Below are positions 8,156 to 17,460 of a stretch of 64,000 nt of DNA, in pieces (position 1 is the first letter of the stretch; each line of letters opens with the position of its first letter). This stretch comes from Francisella uliginis. GTDB taxonomy: Bacteria; Pseudomonadota; Gammaproteobacteria; Francisellales; Francisellaceae. The translations under genes and the position numbers were made by a program. The stretch lies in NCBI RefSeq assembly GCF_001895265.1, contig NZ_CP016796.1, forward strand, positions 62,001 through 126,000. The letters are read 5' to 3'. The notes under the pieces are model-generated. The model made no database searches. It saw only the letters and a list, made by a program, of their open reading frames with translations, and was not told where the DNA came from.

Positions 8156-9023
8156 TATAGGTAGTTCAACTCTTTATGTTGTTGCGACACCAATAGGTAA
8201 TCTAGGAGATATAACTCTCCGTGCTATGGATGTACTAAAATCAGCTGATGTGATTTTAGCTGAAGATACTCGTGTAACAGCAAAGCTTTTAATGAACCTT
8301 AATATACGAGCGGAACAAAAGCTAGTATCGTGTCATGATTTTAATGAGGAGTCCAGGGTGCAACAGGTTAAAGAGTTTTTGGATGATGGAAAAAAGGTTG
8401 CTTTAGTTAGTGATGCAGGCACTCCATTAATATCTGATCCTGGATATAAGATAGTAGCAAACTTACGTAGTGATAATTACAAAGTAGTTCCCATTCCTGG
8501 TGTTAGTGCAGTAACCACAGCTTTATCGGCTGCTGGATTGCCTTCTGATAGTTTTATGTTTAAAGGTTTTTTATCTGCAAAGAAAGCAAAAAGACAAGAG
8601 CAAATACAAGATCTTAAAAAACTAAATACAACAGTTATACTCTATGAGTCTGTGCATAGGATAGAGTATTTACTAGAGGACTTAGATAGTATTTTACCAA
8701 ATGTAGATATAGCTGTTGCAAAAGAGCTAACAAAACAGTTTGAGACTTTTGTTAATGGTAAACCAGCTCATGTGATAGAGTTTTTTAAGGATTATCCAGA
8801 AAAGTTAAAAGGTGAATTTGTTGTCATCGTTGACTGTAATAATATAAGTACATCAGATTCATCAAATATTGATCAAGACTTATTACTAGAAGCACTACTT
8901 GATGAGTTACCTTTAAAAAAAGCTGTTAAATTAACATCAGAGCTATTAAAACTTAAAAAAAATGATATTTATCAAAAAGCTTTATATTTGAAAAAAGATA
9001 TGGATTTGAAAAAAAATGCTTAG
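8148..9023 (+). CDS. rsmI: 16S rRNA 2'-O-ribose C1402 methyltransferase
   Basis: This 291-residue SAM-dependent tetrapyrrole-methylase-fold enzyme modifies C1402 of 16S rRNA. Signatures are LYVVATPIGNLGDITLRA, the AEDTRVT loop, SDAGTPLISDPGY, and ESVHRIEYLLEDL. The start is GTG at 8148 inside the murC tail (8-bp overlap), and the protein then reads straight into the family's conserved N-terminus. Its own 3' end overlaps the next gene by 8 bp, so murC, rsmI and the HAD gene look translationally coupled. Confidence 0.96.
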   Translation: MNSIGSSTLYVVATPIGNLGDITLRAMDVLKSADVILAEDTRVTAKLLMNLNIRAEQKLVSCHDFNEESRVQQVKEFLDDGKKVALVSDAGTPLISDPGYKIVANLRSDNYKVVPIPGVSAVTTALSAAGLPSDSFMFKGFLSAKKAKRQEQIQDLKKLNTTVILYESVHRIEYLLEDLDSILPNVDIAVAKELTKQFETFVNGKPAHVIEFFKDYPEKLKGEFVVIVDCNNISTSDSSNIDQDLLLEALLDELPLKKAVKLTSELLKLKKNDIYQKALYLKKDMDLKKNA

Positions 9024-9579
9024 TCGATCTTTATATACTATTAAACAAATGTTTAGGCATAGAAAAATGCTTAAATCTCTAAAGTATAGCAATTGCTTAG
9101 AAAGAGTTATTCACTTGACGCCTGAATTCTTAAGTGACAAGAAAGTTAGTTATTTGGCTTTAGATTTTGATGGAGTGTTGGCTAGCCATGGTAAGCCAGA
9201 AATTCTTGCTGAAGTTAAACAGTGGCTAGATGACTTTGTTACTAAATTTGACGAGAGTAATATATTTATCCTTTCAAATAAGCCAACTCAAGAAAGACTC
9301 GAGTATTTTAAGAAATACTTTCCTAGAATTAGATTTATATCGGGGGTTGCAAAAAAGCCTTACCCTGATGGTCTCAATAAGATTATATACACAGTAGCTT
9401 GTGAGCCACAAGAAGTTGCTCTTGTTGATGATAGACTCTTGACGGGAGCTTTAGCATGCTTTATAGCTGGGTGCTACCCAATACTTATAACAAAACCTTA
9501 CGTTGATAGAGAGAATTATACAAAAGAAGAGAGATTCTTTAGTTTTTTGCGTTATTGGGAGCAAAAAATCTTTTTATAG
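9016..9579 (+). CDS. HAD superfamily (YqeG-like, subfamily IIIA) phosphatase
   Basis: This 187-residue cytoplasmic protein has the HAD motif I as ALDFDGVLASHG (nucleophile Asp plus DxD), motif II as the Ser of FILSNKP, the Lys within VAKKPYPDGL, and motif IV as VALVDDRLLTG. The order and spacing resemble the YqeG/HAD-IIIA group. The substrate is unknown. It overlaps rsmI by 8 bp and ends the aroE-murC-rsmI run; 73 bp of AT-rich DNA follow before the RCC1-like gene. Confidence 0.85.
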   Translation: MLSRSLYTIKQMFRHRKMLKSLKYSNCLERVIHLTPEFLSDKKVSYLALDFDGVLASHGKPEILAEVKQWLDDFVTKFDESNIFILSNKPTQERLEYFKKYFPRIRFISGVAKKPYPDGLNKIIYTVACEPQEVALVDDRLLTGALACFIAGCYPILITKPYVDRENYTKEERFFSFLRYWEQKIFL

Positions 9580-9652
9580 AATTTTACTTGTGAGTATTTT
9601 GATTTATCATTACTTAACATTTATATGGAATTTTAAAAATTAACTTTTATTT

Positions 9653-10402
9653 ATGAAAAAAATTATAGTTCTTCTAGCTGCTGTACTTTTATGTACTCAT
9701 GCATTTGCTACATTTACGCAGTCTTTTTTTGATGAACATAATCATTCAACTGATAACTTCTCACCTAAAAATAATAATTATCGAGATGATGCAAAAATTC
9801 AGAAGTATGGTTTGAACTTCAGTAAGGATGAGTCTGAAAATTATAATTGTAGCTATGATGCTTCAGGACAAATAAGATGTGGAGATTATAAGCTTAGGAA
9901 AGATACGACTAGTGATGGTGGTAAAAGACTTAGTAAGGAAATGAGAGAGCATCTTGAGAAGCTTAAAAAATCTAAAAATATTCGTCAAGGAGATGATTTT
10001 AACTGTGCTCTAGACGATGGTGATGAGGTTTACTGTTGGGGTAGTAATAAAAGAGGTCAACTTGGTACGCCTAACATAAAAAGCAAAGCAAAAACTCCAC
10101 AAAAAGTTGATACAAATGTTAAGTTTAAAAAAGTATACACAAAAGCACATTATGCTTGTGCATTAGATGAACATAATCATGCTTATTGTTGGGGAGATGG
10201 TAGTAATGGTGAAGTTGGAAATGGAGAAAAAGGTCTTTTCAATGAGCCACAAAAAGTCAAAACAGATATGCAGTTTAGTAGATTAATTATGGCAAGAACA
10301 TATACTTGTGGAGTTGCCAAGAAATCTAATGATGTATACTGTTGGGGTAAAAGTAAAAAAGGTACTGTAAACTTAGATTCCTCAGTGCCAGTTAAAATTT
10401 AA
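9653..10402 (+). CDS. Secreted RCC1-repeat-like protein, paralogue 1
   Basis: This 249-residue protein has a signal peptide (MKKIIVLLAAVLLCTHAFA) and at least three C-terminal repeats of the form C-x-L/V-D/A...YCWG: CALDDGDEVYCWG, CALDEHNHAYCWG and CGVAKKSNDVYCWG. They resemble blades of an RCC1/BLIP-II-like beta-propeller, but there are too few for a full seven-bladed ring. The paired Cys in every repeat suggests intra-blade disulfides in the periplasm or outside the cell. The following gene is a tandem paralogue sharing the FTQSFF segment after the signal. Function unknown. Confidence 0.75.
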   Translation: MKKIIVLLAAVLLCTHAFATFTQSFFDEHNHSTDNFSPKNNNYRDDAKIQKYGLNFSKDESENYNCSYDASGQIRCGDYKLRKDTTSDGGKRLSKEMREHLEKLKKSKNIRQGDDFNCALDDGDEVYCWGSNKRGQLGTPNIKSKAKTPQKVDTNVKFKKVYTKAHYACALDEHNHAYCWGDGSNGEVGNGEKGLFNEPQKVKTDMQFSRLIMARTYTCGVAKKSNDVYCWGKSKKGTVNLDSSVPVKI

Positions 10403-10426
10403 AAAATAATATTAAGAAGATTATTT

Positions 10427-11092
10427 ATGAAAAAAAATATAATAATAATTGCACTTTTATTGATATATAGTAGTGCTTTTGCTCTTGAAACCTTTACCCA
10501 AAGTTTCTTTTCAGCCTACAATAGGAATAATGAATATAATAAAAATATAGCTTATTATGCTTCTGGCGAGCTTAGGGTTGGTCATCATGATATTATCGAA
10601 GCTGACTCTGATAATGATAATGCTAAACAAATAGAAGAGCATTATAAACAACTTCAAAAAGCCAAAGGTCTTAGTCAGAAGAGTGGCTCAAAATGCTTTA
10701 TGGATAAAGATTACAACATTTACTGTATTAATGATAAGAATACTGAAGAGCCAGAGGAGCAACAACAAGCTCAAACTTCAGATTCTTTAGGTATGAACTT
10801 CAGTGATAAGAATAAGTTTGAAAAAGTATATGGTCAGAGTAAGTATGCTTGTGCTTTAGACAAGCAAGGAAGTGCATATTGTTGGGGAGATGGTGAGCAG
10901 GGAGAGATTGGTAATGGAAAAAGAGGACACTTTAGTAAACCACAGAAAGTTAAAACAGATATTAAATTTAGTAGATTAAGTGTATCTAAAACATATGTTT
11001 GTGGTATTGCGAAACAAAATAAAGGTATTTACTGTTGGGGTAAAAGCTCAGGCAGTACAAATTTAAATTCTGCAGTTCCTGTCCAAATATAG
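10427..11092 (+). CDS. Secreted RCC1-repeat-like protein, paralogue 2
   Basis: This 221-residue paralogue of the preceding gene starts 24 bp after its stop. It has a signal peptide ending SSAFA, then ETFTQSFF, a charged helical stretch, a decayed repeat (CFMDKDYNIYCIN) and two good ones (CALDKQGSAYCWG and CGIAKQNKGIYCWG). The first repeat has lost the WG. The two genes probably arose by duplication and are co-transcribed; the next gene starts 1 bp after this stop. No catalytic motif is visible. Confidence 0.72.
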   Translation: MKKNIIIIALLLIYSSAFALETFTQSFFSAYNRNNEYNKNIAYYASGELRVGHHDIIEADSDNDNAKQIEEHYKQLQKAKGLSQKSGSKCFMDKDYNIYCINDKNTEEPEEQQQAQTSDSLGMNFSDKNKFEKVYGQSKYACALDKQGSAYCWGDGEQGEIGNGKRGHFSKPQKVKTDIKFSRLSVSKTYVCGIAKQNKGIYCWGKSSGSTNLNSAVPVQI

Positions 11093-11093
11093 T

Positions 11094-13838
11094 ATGAGTA
11101 AAAACTCTAAGAGATTTCTTACAAATTCAAAACATTTTAAAATCGTAACAGAACTAAATGATCAGCTAAATAATTGTGATGAGTTTATAATAAGTGTTGC
11201 ATTTGTGACACTTAGTGGAGTTTTGTGTATCTTAGAATCTTTGCGCCAGCTACAAGCTAATAATATAAAAGGTAAGATTTTAACGGGATGTTACTTAAAC
11301 TTCACAGAACCTAAAGCATTGGATACTCTTCTTGAGTTTAATAATATCGAGCTTAAGATTTTAGATAAAGAAAACTTCCACGCTAAGGGATTCTTTTTTA
11401 GAAATAAGCAAAGTTGGCAGGTAATGTTAGGTAGCTCAAATCTAACTCAATCTGCTCTAACAGTAAATAGTGAGTGGAATATTCTCTTTGAGGCTAATCA
11501 GAATGATGAAATTATCAAACAAGCTTTATCAGAGTTTAATAAACTCTTTAGTCAAGCTAAGTTGGTTAGTGACTTTATCGATGAGTATAGAAAAATATAT
11601 CAAAAACAACAAAGTTTACAGACTATTCAAAATATATATCTACAAAACAGTGAAATAAGCCCAAACAAAATCCAAAGAGAAGCTTTAGATAATCTAGAGG
11701 CTTTAAGAAAAGATAGTAAAGGTAAAGCTTTGATAATAAGCGCTACAGGTACAGGTAAAACTTTCTTAAGCGCTTTTGATGTTGCAAAAATTAAGCCTAA
11801 GCGTTGTCTTTTTATAGTTCATCGAACAAATATAGCAATGAAGGCTAAAGAAACTTTTGCTAAAGTTATTAAAGATAAAACTCTAGGTTTATATACAGGA
11901 GATAAAAAAGACTCTACAGAATACTTATTTGCAACCATACAAACACTTAAAAATCCAAAAGTTTTAGAGGGTTTTTTAAAAAGGGAATTTGATTATATAG
12001 TTATTGATGAGGTACATCATGCAGAAGCAAATAGCTATAAAAGAGTACTTGATTACTTTAAACCTAAGTTTTTACTTGGGATGACCGCTACTCCGGAGCG
12101 CACAGATGAAGCGGATATATTTAAGTTATTTGACTATAACATTGCTTATGAGATTAGATTACATCAGGCTCTAGAAGAAGACTTACTGTGCCCATTTCAT
12201 TATTTTGCTATAGAGGATTTCTATATTGAGTCAGAAAAGTCGTTAGCTAAAGATTTCTCAAAGCTGATTAACGATGATCGTGTTGAGCATATCATAGCTA
12301 AGATGAATATTTATAAGTTTAGTGGTAATCATCGAAGTGCATTAATGTTTGTAAGTAATGTTAGTGAAGCAAAACAGTTGGCTACTAAATTAACTGAAAA
12401 AGGGATAAGTGCCAAAGCCTTAACAAGCCAAGATTCGGAAAAATATCGATCAGACATTATAAATCAACTTGAGTCAAATAAGTTAGAGGTGATAGTCACA
12501 GTCGATATTTTTAACGAAGGTATTGATATTCCATGTGTAAATCAAGTTATATTACTTCGTCCAACACAAAGTGCTATAGTTTACATTCAACAGCTAGGCA
12601 GAGGTTTACGCAAGTATAAAAATAAACATTTCGTTGTGGTTCTAGATTTTATTGCAAATTATGATAATAACTTTCTTATTCCTGTAGCATTAAGCCAGAA
12701 TAATAGTTATGACAGAGATGAACTTAAAAAGTTTGTTGTCTCACCAAATAGCTATATAGTGGGACAAAGTACAATAACATTTACCAGCATTGCTAAAGAA
12801 ATTATTTATAAAAATATTCAGGTAACAAATTTTTCACAGCTAAAAAATATTAAAAGAGATTATAAGCAATTGAAAAAAGAGCTTGGAGGAATACCAACAT
12901 TAGTCGATTTTCAAAAATATAATTTTATATCTCCAGAAGTGATTTTATCTGCCAAAGACACATACTATGATGTATTGAAATCTTTTAAGGAAACTATCGC
13001 AGAGCTTAGTAGAAGACAATATTTAGTTTTGAAATTTGTTTCTAAAGAATTTACACCAGCAAAAAGGTTATATGAAATATTAGTCTTAGAGAGTTTGTTA
13101 GTTTGTGATAAATTGGAAGTATCTCAACTTGAGTCAGATATTAGAAGAAAACTAAATGACTTTGATATCGATAGTTTTGAAAATGCTCTAAAACACCTAT
13201 CTTTAGATATATTTACAGTTAATGCTGCAAGACAAGATTATGAACCTTTGATATCTATAAGTAGTGGTAAAGTTATACTTGTAGTAGCAGATTTAATAAA
13301 AGATAGTAGCTTCCTAGAATCTCAACTTAGAGATTTGCTTGAATATAATAAGTTGGTGTATCTAGAAAAGTATAATCATTATAAACACCAAGGTTTAGCA
13401 ATGTATAGTAAGTATTCAAAAAAGGATATTGCTCATCTGCTAAACCAAGATTATACCAATGGAGGAGTTAACTTAGCTGGATATAGAGCTTTTGATGATA
13501 AAGTTCTTCTTTTTATGACTTTTGATGAAAATAAAAAATTCACACAGCATGATAATAAATTTATTTCGTCAAAAATATTTACCTATTACTCTAAAGTAGG
13601 GAAGAATTTAAATGATAAGTTAGAAAAAAACTTAACGAAAGATATTTATACAAGGTATGTTTTTGCTAGGACAAACAAGAATGATGAATATCTATATTTA
13701 GGTACAATTTCAAAATGTTTAGATGCTAGAGAGCTTTTAGAACCTAAGAAAATGCTTGAATATACGTTTGAGCTAAATCAAGAATTACCTAGTGAAATAT
13801 GGAAATATTTTGAAGTAATTTATAAAAATAAAATTTGA
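11094..13838 (+). CDS. PLD-domain superfamily II DNA/RNA helicase with DUF3427-type C-terminus
   Basis: This 914-residue protein has an N-terminal phospholipase-D-like domain (HxK as H96-A-K98, then GSSN at 113-116) that may act as a nuclease. The helicase core has Walker A ATGTGKT at 217-223, DEVH at 305-308, TATPERTD at 331-338, NEGIDIP at 474-480 and the motif VI QQLGRGLR at 499-506. A long C-terminal region (about 560-914) looks like DUF3427. One HKD half-site per chain implies dimerisation if it cuts. Proteins of this build are annotated as type III restriction-like or repair helicases; no methyltransferase or other defence gene is adjacent. The start ATG lies 1 bp after the RCC1-like stop. 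Confidence 0.85.
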   Translation: MSKNSKRFLTNSKHFKIVTELNDQLNNCDEFIISVAFVTLSGVLCILESLRQLQANNIKGKILTGCYLNFTEPKALDTLLEFNNIELKILDKENFHAKGFFFRNKQSWQVMLGSSNLTQSALTVNSEWNILFEANQNDEIIKQALSEFNKLFSQAKLVSDFIDEYRKIYQKQQSLQTIQNIYLQNSEISPNKIQREALDNLEALRKDSKGKALIISATGTGKTFLSAFDVAKIKPKRCLFIVHRTNIAMKAKETFAKVIKDKTLGLYTGDKKDSTEYLFATIQTLKNPKVLEGFLKREFDYIVIDEVHHAEANSYKRVLDYFKPKFLLGMTATPERTDEADIFKLFDYNIAYEIRLHQALEEDLLCPFHYFAIEDFYIESEKSLAKDFSKLINDDRVEHIIAKMNIYKFSGNHRSALMFVSNVSEAKQLATKLTEKGISAKALTSQDSEKYRSDIINQLESNKLEVIVTVDIFNEGIDIPCVNQVILLRPTQSAIVYIQQLGRGLRKYKNKHFVVVLDFIANYDNNFLIPVALSQNNSYDRDELKKFVVSPNSYIVGQSTITFTSIAKEIIYKNIQVTNFSQLKNIKRDYKQLKKELGGIPTLVDFQKYNFISPEVILSAKDTYYDVLKSFKETIAELSRRQYLVLKFVSKEFTPAKRLYEILVLESLLVCDKLEVSQLESDIRRKLNDFDIDSFENALKHLSLDIFTVNAARQDYEPLISISSGKVILVVADLIKDSSFLESQLRDLLEYNKLVYLEKYNHYKHQGLAMYSKYSKKDIAHLLNQDYTNGGVNLAGYRAFDDKVLLFMTFDENKKFTQHDNKFISSKIFTYYSKVGKNLNDKLEKNLTKDIYTRYVFARTNKNDEYLYLGTISKCLDARELLEPKKMLEYTFELNQELPSEIWKYFEVIYKNKI

Positions 13839-13911
13839 TGTGTAATTAAATGCTTTTTTATTTTTGTTTGTTATAATGAAGTTAAAGGAAGACATGTTAG
13901 GAGAAGTCGTC

Positions 13912-14748
13912 ATGGCGTATAAAAAGGTTTTATTAGCGGTAAATGTTTATGAGAATGCAGATGTTGTAATTAATTCTGCTGTAGACTTCGCTAAGAAAAA
14001 TAATACAGAAGTTCTAAAAGTAGTTACAGTTATCGATTGTGTAGCGCCGTTTGCGCCATCAATAGTCGATTTCCAGCATTCAATAGAGAAAGAAGCAAAA
14101 GAAGAGCTAGATAAGCTAGTAGCTAAAATTTCAGGTATTAAAGTTGAGCATGAAGTGCTTGTTGGTAATCCTGCAGCAGAAATTGTTACATTCGCAGAAG
14201 AAAGTCAATGTGATGTAATTGTGCTAGGTTCTCATGCTACTCATGGTATAAACCTACTTTTAGGTTCTGTTGCTAATGCTGTCTTACATAAGGCTAAATG
14301 TGATGTGCTAACTGTAAGGGTTAGTGAAGATGAAGCTGCTGTAAGTAAAGCTCATAATTATAAGAAACTACTAGTACCTACAGATCTTGAAAATGATTCA
14401 TGTGCTGTAGTTGATAAGGCAAAAGAAGTTGCTAAGCTCTATGATGCGAAGCTAGATACAGCGTTTGTTATACCAAATGACAGTATCTCTTTGATGACTT
14501 ATGAGACTGCAAAAGTTGAAGAAGCTTTAGAAAAATTTGCTGAGAAAAACAATATAAACGGTGAGAAGTCAGTAATGATTGGTGGGATTTCTAATAGCCT
14601 ATTGGAAAAAGCTGAAGAAAGTAAAAATGATCTAATTGTTGTAGGAAGTCATAGAAGAGGCGCTATAGGCAGATTCTTCTTAGGCTCAACTGCAAACAGC
14701 ATCTTACATGAAGCAAATGTTGACGTTCTAGTAGTAAGACTTAAATAA
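13912..14748 (+). CDS. Universal stress protein with two tandem UspA domains
   Basis: This 278-residue protein has two UspA folds in tandem. The first carries VLVGNPAAEIVTFAEE and the ATP-binding-type GSHATHGINLLLGSVANAVL; the second has VGSHRRGAIGRFFLGSTANSIL. Both keep the G-2x-G-9x-G-S/T pattern of ATP-binding Usps. I chose the ATG at 13912 because AGGAG (13899-13903) lies 8 bp ahead and the protein then begins MAYKKVLLAV; an in-frame ATG 48 bp upstream would add an unrelated tail. A TATAAT at 13872-13877 is the likely -10, so the gene probably has its own promoter. Confidence 0.92.
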   Translation: MAYKKVLLAVNVYENADVVINSAVDFAKKNNTEVLKVVTVIDCVAPFAPSIVDFQHSIEKEAKEELDKLVAKISGIKVEHEVLVGNPAAEIVTFAEESQCDVIVLGSHATHGINLLLGSVANAVLHKAKCDVLTVRVSEDEAAVSKAHNYKKLLVPTDLENDSCAVVDKAKEVAKLYDAKLDTAFVIPNDSISLMTYETAKVEEALEKFAEKNNINGEKSVMIGGISNSLLEKAEESKNDLIVVGSHRRGAIGRFFLGSTANSILHEANVDVLVVRLK

Positions 14749-14822
14749 AAAATTATTTTCTTATAAATATTATATCTTTTCATTAAATAAAATTTCAAAA
14801 ATCTTTATTAATTTCTTATTAA

Positions 14823-14850
14823 AAGTGTATTTTTGCCGAAAAATATACTT
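14823..14850. other. Strong stem-loop between usp and the MFS gene
   Basis: A 12-bp stem (14823-14834 pairs with 14839-14850, one G-T wobble) closes a four-base GCCG loop. No T-run follows on either side except T residues within the arm, so it may be a weak terminator for usp, an mRNA 3' stabiliser, or an operator ahead of the MFS/pxp genes that start 37 bp later. Confidence 0.45.
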
Positions 14851-14886
14851 AAATAGAAGTATTGTTCTTAAATAATTAGTTGAATA

Positions 14887-16128
14887 ATGAAGAAATTATT
14901 AGTACTTTTAGCAAGCTCAGCTGAGTGGTATGAGTTTACAGTATATTCGTTTTGTGCTGGATATATTGGTAATGCATTTTTCCCTAACCTTGATAGTCCA
15001 TTTGCTAATTTTTTAGCTGCGTTTGGAGCTTTTGCTGCAGGTTTTTTAGCTAGACCTTTTGGTGGTATTATCTTTGGCTATATTGGTGATAAAAAATCAA
15101 GAACAACGGCTCTTGCATGGGCTGCGTTTTTTATGGGTGTTCCTACTGTTGGTATGGCTCTATTACCATCTTATGCAATGATTGGCTTTTTAGCACCAAT
15201 ATTACTGGTTGTATTTAGAATACTCCAAGGTATAGCTATTGGTGGACAGTATAGTGGTTCGGTAGTTATTCTTGTAGAAGAAGAAAATACTATATTAGGT
15301 AAAGCAAAAGCATCTGCAAATGTAATAGCAAGTGCTTTTGGTGGGATATTGTTGGCAATTGTTAGCTTTCAAATTATTAGATACTTTATTCCTGATGATC
15401 TTATGGCAGCAGGAGGTTGGAGAATTTTGTTTGCTATAGCAATTATCCTTGTAGTAATGTCTTTCTTTATAAAACATAGTGGTGATAGTGATACTAAAAA
15501 GACTGAAAAGCAGCAAATAAAGTTAGTACACTTGGTTATTAAATATTGGAAAAGTATAGTCTTTATGATGTTGTTATGTTTCCCTGGTGCTGTTGTTGCA
15601 TATTTCCAAATAACAATATTGCCAAATATTATTACACAGATACTTGGCCATAAAAATGTTGATGTCGCTATTCTAACAACAATAAGTTTAGTTGTTTTTA
15701 TCGGCTCATGTACTTTTTCTGCTAAATTAACTAAGTTTTTTAATATTAAATCTATAATAGCTACAGGCTTAGTTTTAATGTTGTTATTACCTTTACCAAT
15801 ATATGGGCTATATAAGTCTAATAGTGATCTGCTAATTTTATTCTTTATAGTGATGGCTGCTATTTTTGGAATATTTTATGGCAATATTATGGTAATCTTC
15901 ACTGAGAGTTTTCCTAAGGATATACGTTATACTGGCTTTGCTTTAGCTTATAATATTGGCTTTGGAGTTTATGGAGGGCTTTTACCTTTTGTATGTTTTT
16001 ATCTAGCTCAGCATATATCTGATTATATGGCTGTTGGGATTATATGTATAAGTGCTGTTGTAGGTTTATTTACTTTATATAAGCTTGAGCCAGAGACTTG
16101 TAAAGAAATTACTAGTAAAGTTAATTAG
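14887..16128 (+). CDS. MFS transporter (metabolite:H+ symporter-like), next to 5-oxoprolinase genes
   Basis: This 413-residue carrier has about 12 transmembrane helices. Its start resembles the proline/betaine MHS group (ASSAEWYEFTVYSF, then FLARPFGGIIFGYIGDKKSR, the loop 2-3 motif). RILQGIAIGGQYSG marks helix 4. It ends 12 bp before pxpB, so it is very likely in the same transcript. From context it may import 5-oxoproline or a precursor such as a small peptide or amino acid (inference). It is a relative, not a near copy, of the MFS gene at 60907-62118. Confidence 0.85.
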   Translation: MKKLLVLLASSAEWYEFTVYSFCAGYIGNAFFPNLDSPFANFLAAFGAFAAGFLARPFGGIIFGYIGDKKSRTTALAWAAFFMGVPTVGMALLPSYAMIGFLAPILLVVFRILQGIAIGGQYSGSVVILVEEENTILGKAKASANVIASAFGGILLAIVSFQIIRYFIPDDLMAAGGWRILFAIAIILVVMSFFIKHSGDSDTKKTEKQQIKLVHLVIKYWKSIVFMMLLCFPGAVVAYFQITILPNIITQILGHKNVDVAILTTISLVVFIGSCTFSAKLTKFFNIKSIIATGLVLMLLLPLPIYGLYKSNSDLLILFFIVMAAIFGIFYGNIMVIFTESFPKDIRYTGFALAYNIGFGVYGGLLPFVCFYLAQHISDYMAVGIICISAVVGLFTLYKLEPETCKEITSKVN

Positions 16129-16140
16129 GTAATAGTTGTT

Positions 16141-16758
16141 ATGAAAGAGTATTTTTTAGGTCAAAACTGCTTTGTTTATAACTTAGGCGATGAGTTATCT
16201 TTAGAAGATAACTTAAAAGTCCTTAAAATATATAAAAGCATCATAGCAGATGATCAGTTTTGTAGTAAGTTTAATATCTATGATATTGTACCATCATATA
16301 ATTCTGTTGCTTTTCATTTTGATTATAGTGATCCTCTTGAGCTTAAAGAGGCTATCTTAAATAGAATACAGAATGTTGATTATAATCAGGTGATAGAGTC
16401 ACAAACTCATAATATAGATGTTAAATATAACGGTCAAGATTTGGAGTTAGCAGCAGAGAAACTTGGGTTGGCAGTGTCTGAAATTGTAAAAAGACATACT
16501 CAAAATGAGTACCATATTGCGATGCTTGGTTTTAAACCATACTTGCCATATTTACTAGGACTAGATAAAAGCCTGTCATTACCTAGATTAGAGACTCCTA
16601 GGAATAGAATTGTTGCAGGATCTGTTGGTATTGGAGGGGCTCAAACAACTATCTTTCCAGAGCAAACACCTAGTGGGTGGAATATAATTGGTATATCAGA
16701 TTTTAAAGGTTTCTCTAAGCTTAGGCCTGGAGATAAAATAGTTTTTAGGGAGATATAA
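16141..16758 (+). CDS. pxpB: 5-oxoprolinase subunit PxpB (KipI family)
   Basis: This 205-residue subunit belongs to the KipI/allophanate hydrolase subunit 1 family. Typical blocks are YNSVAFHFD in the N-terminal part and the C-terminal cyclophilin-like fold with GFKPYLPYLLGLD, LPRLETPRNRIVAGSVGIGG and TPSGWNIIG. With PxpA and PxpC it forms the ATP-dependent enzyme that opens 5-oxoproline to glutamate. One base separates it from pxpA and two bases separate pxpA from pxpC, so the three are a coupled unit. Confidence 0.9.
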   Translation: MKEYFLGQNCFVYNLGDELSLEDNLKVLKIYKSIIADDQFCSKFNIYDIVPSYNSVAFHFDYSDPLELKEAILNRIQNVDYNQVIESQTHNIDVKYNGQDLELAAEKLGLAVSEIVKRHTQNEYHIAMLGFKPYLPYLLGLDKSLSLPRLETPRNRIVAGSVGIGGAQTTIFPEQTPSGWNIIGISDFKGFSKLRPGDKIVFREI

Positions 16759-16759
16759 A

Positions 16760-17458
16760 ATGCTTTTGATAAATTGTGATCTAGGTGAAAGAGGCGTTGC
16801 TCATGCTGTTGATGATCAATTGGTGAGATATATAGACATTGCAAATATTGCTTGTGGAGGCCATGCTGGAGATAAACAAAGTGTTGATTACTACGTAGAT
16901 CTTTGCAAAAAGAATAATGTAAAAATAACAGCGCATATATCGTATCCAGATAAAGAAAATTTTGGTAGAAAAGTTATCAAAATACCTGATAATGAGTTAT
17001 GTAACTCTTTTGATGAGCAATTTGCTCTTTTTGGTCGAAATATAAAAGCAATAAAACCACATGGAGCTTTATACAACGAGCTTAATGTTAATGAAGACTT
17101 AGTTAGAACATTTGTTTCTTGGTGTGTCAAAAATGACGTTCAAGAGCTATTGGTTAGTCCTTTCGGTCTTTTGAAAGAATATGCTGAAAAAAATGGTATA
17201 AAAACAATAAAAGAAAGCTTTGCTGAAAGAGGTTATCTATTAGATAAGAATAATAATCCTATGCTTGTACCTAGGGGTCAACCAAATGCAGAAATTAAAG
17301 AGGTACAAAAAGCAGTTAAGCAGTATCGTGAGTTAGCAGGAGGTTTTATAAATGTGAATGGTGAAAAAATAGCTTTTGATTCACAAACGATATGTATACA
17401 TTCTGATAGCGAGATAGCTTTAGAGTTAGCAAAAGAACTTAATCAAGCAAAAGGCTAG
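16760..17458 (+). CDS. pxpA: 5-oxoprolinase subunit PxpA (LamB/YcsF family)
   Basis: This 232-residue protein has the YcsF hallmarks: NCDLGE at the extreme N-terminus, IACGGHAGD, HISYPDKENFGR, IKPHGALYN, and the late RGQPNAEI and ICIHSDSE blocks. The His and Asp residues are those of a metal-dependent polysaccharide-deacetylase-like fold that carries hydrolytic activity in the complex. It is a little shorter than E. coli PxpA (about 244). It sits between pxpB and pxpC, the usual neighbourhood. Confidence 0.92.
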   Translation: MLLINCDLGERGVAHAVDDQLVRYIDIANIACGGHAGDKQSVDYYVDLCKKNNVKITAHISYPDKENFGRKVIKIPDNELCNSFDEQFALFGRNIKAIKPHGALYNELNVNEDLVRTFVSWCVKNDVQELLVSPFGLLKEYAEKNGIKTIKESFAERGYLLDKNNNPMLVPRGQPNAEIKEVQKAVKQYRELAGGFINVNGEKIAFDSQTICIHSDSEIALELAKELNQAKG

Positions 17459-17460
17459 TT

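Noticed and set aside
11094-13838. Complete restriction-modification or defence island around the helicase
   Set aside because: Neighbours are secreted RCC1-like proteins and a stress protein; no methyltransferase, specificity or toxin gene is present.
13864-13911. N-terminal extension of the universal stress protein
   Set aside because: It would start upstream of a good AGGAG site and add residues not found in UspA proteins; the -10 box lies within it.
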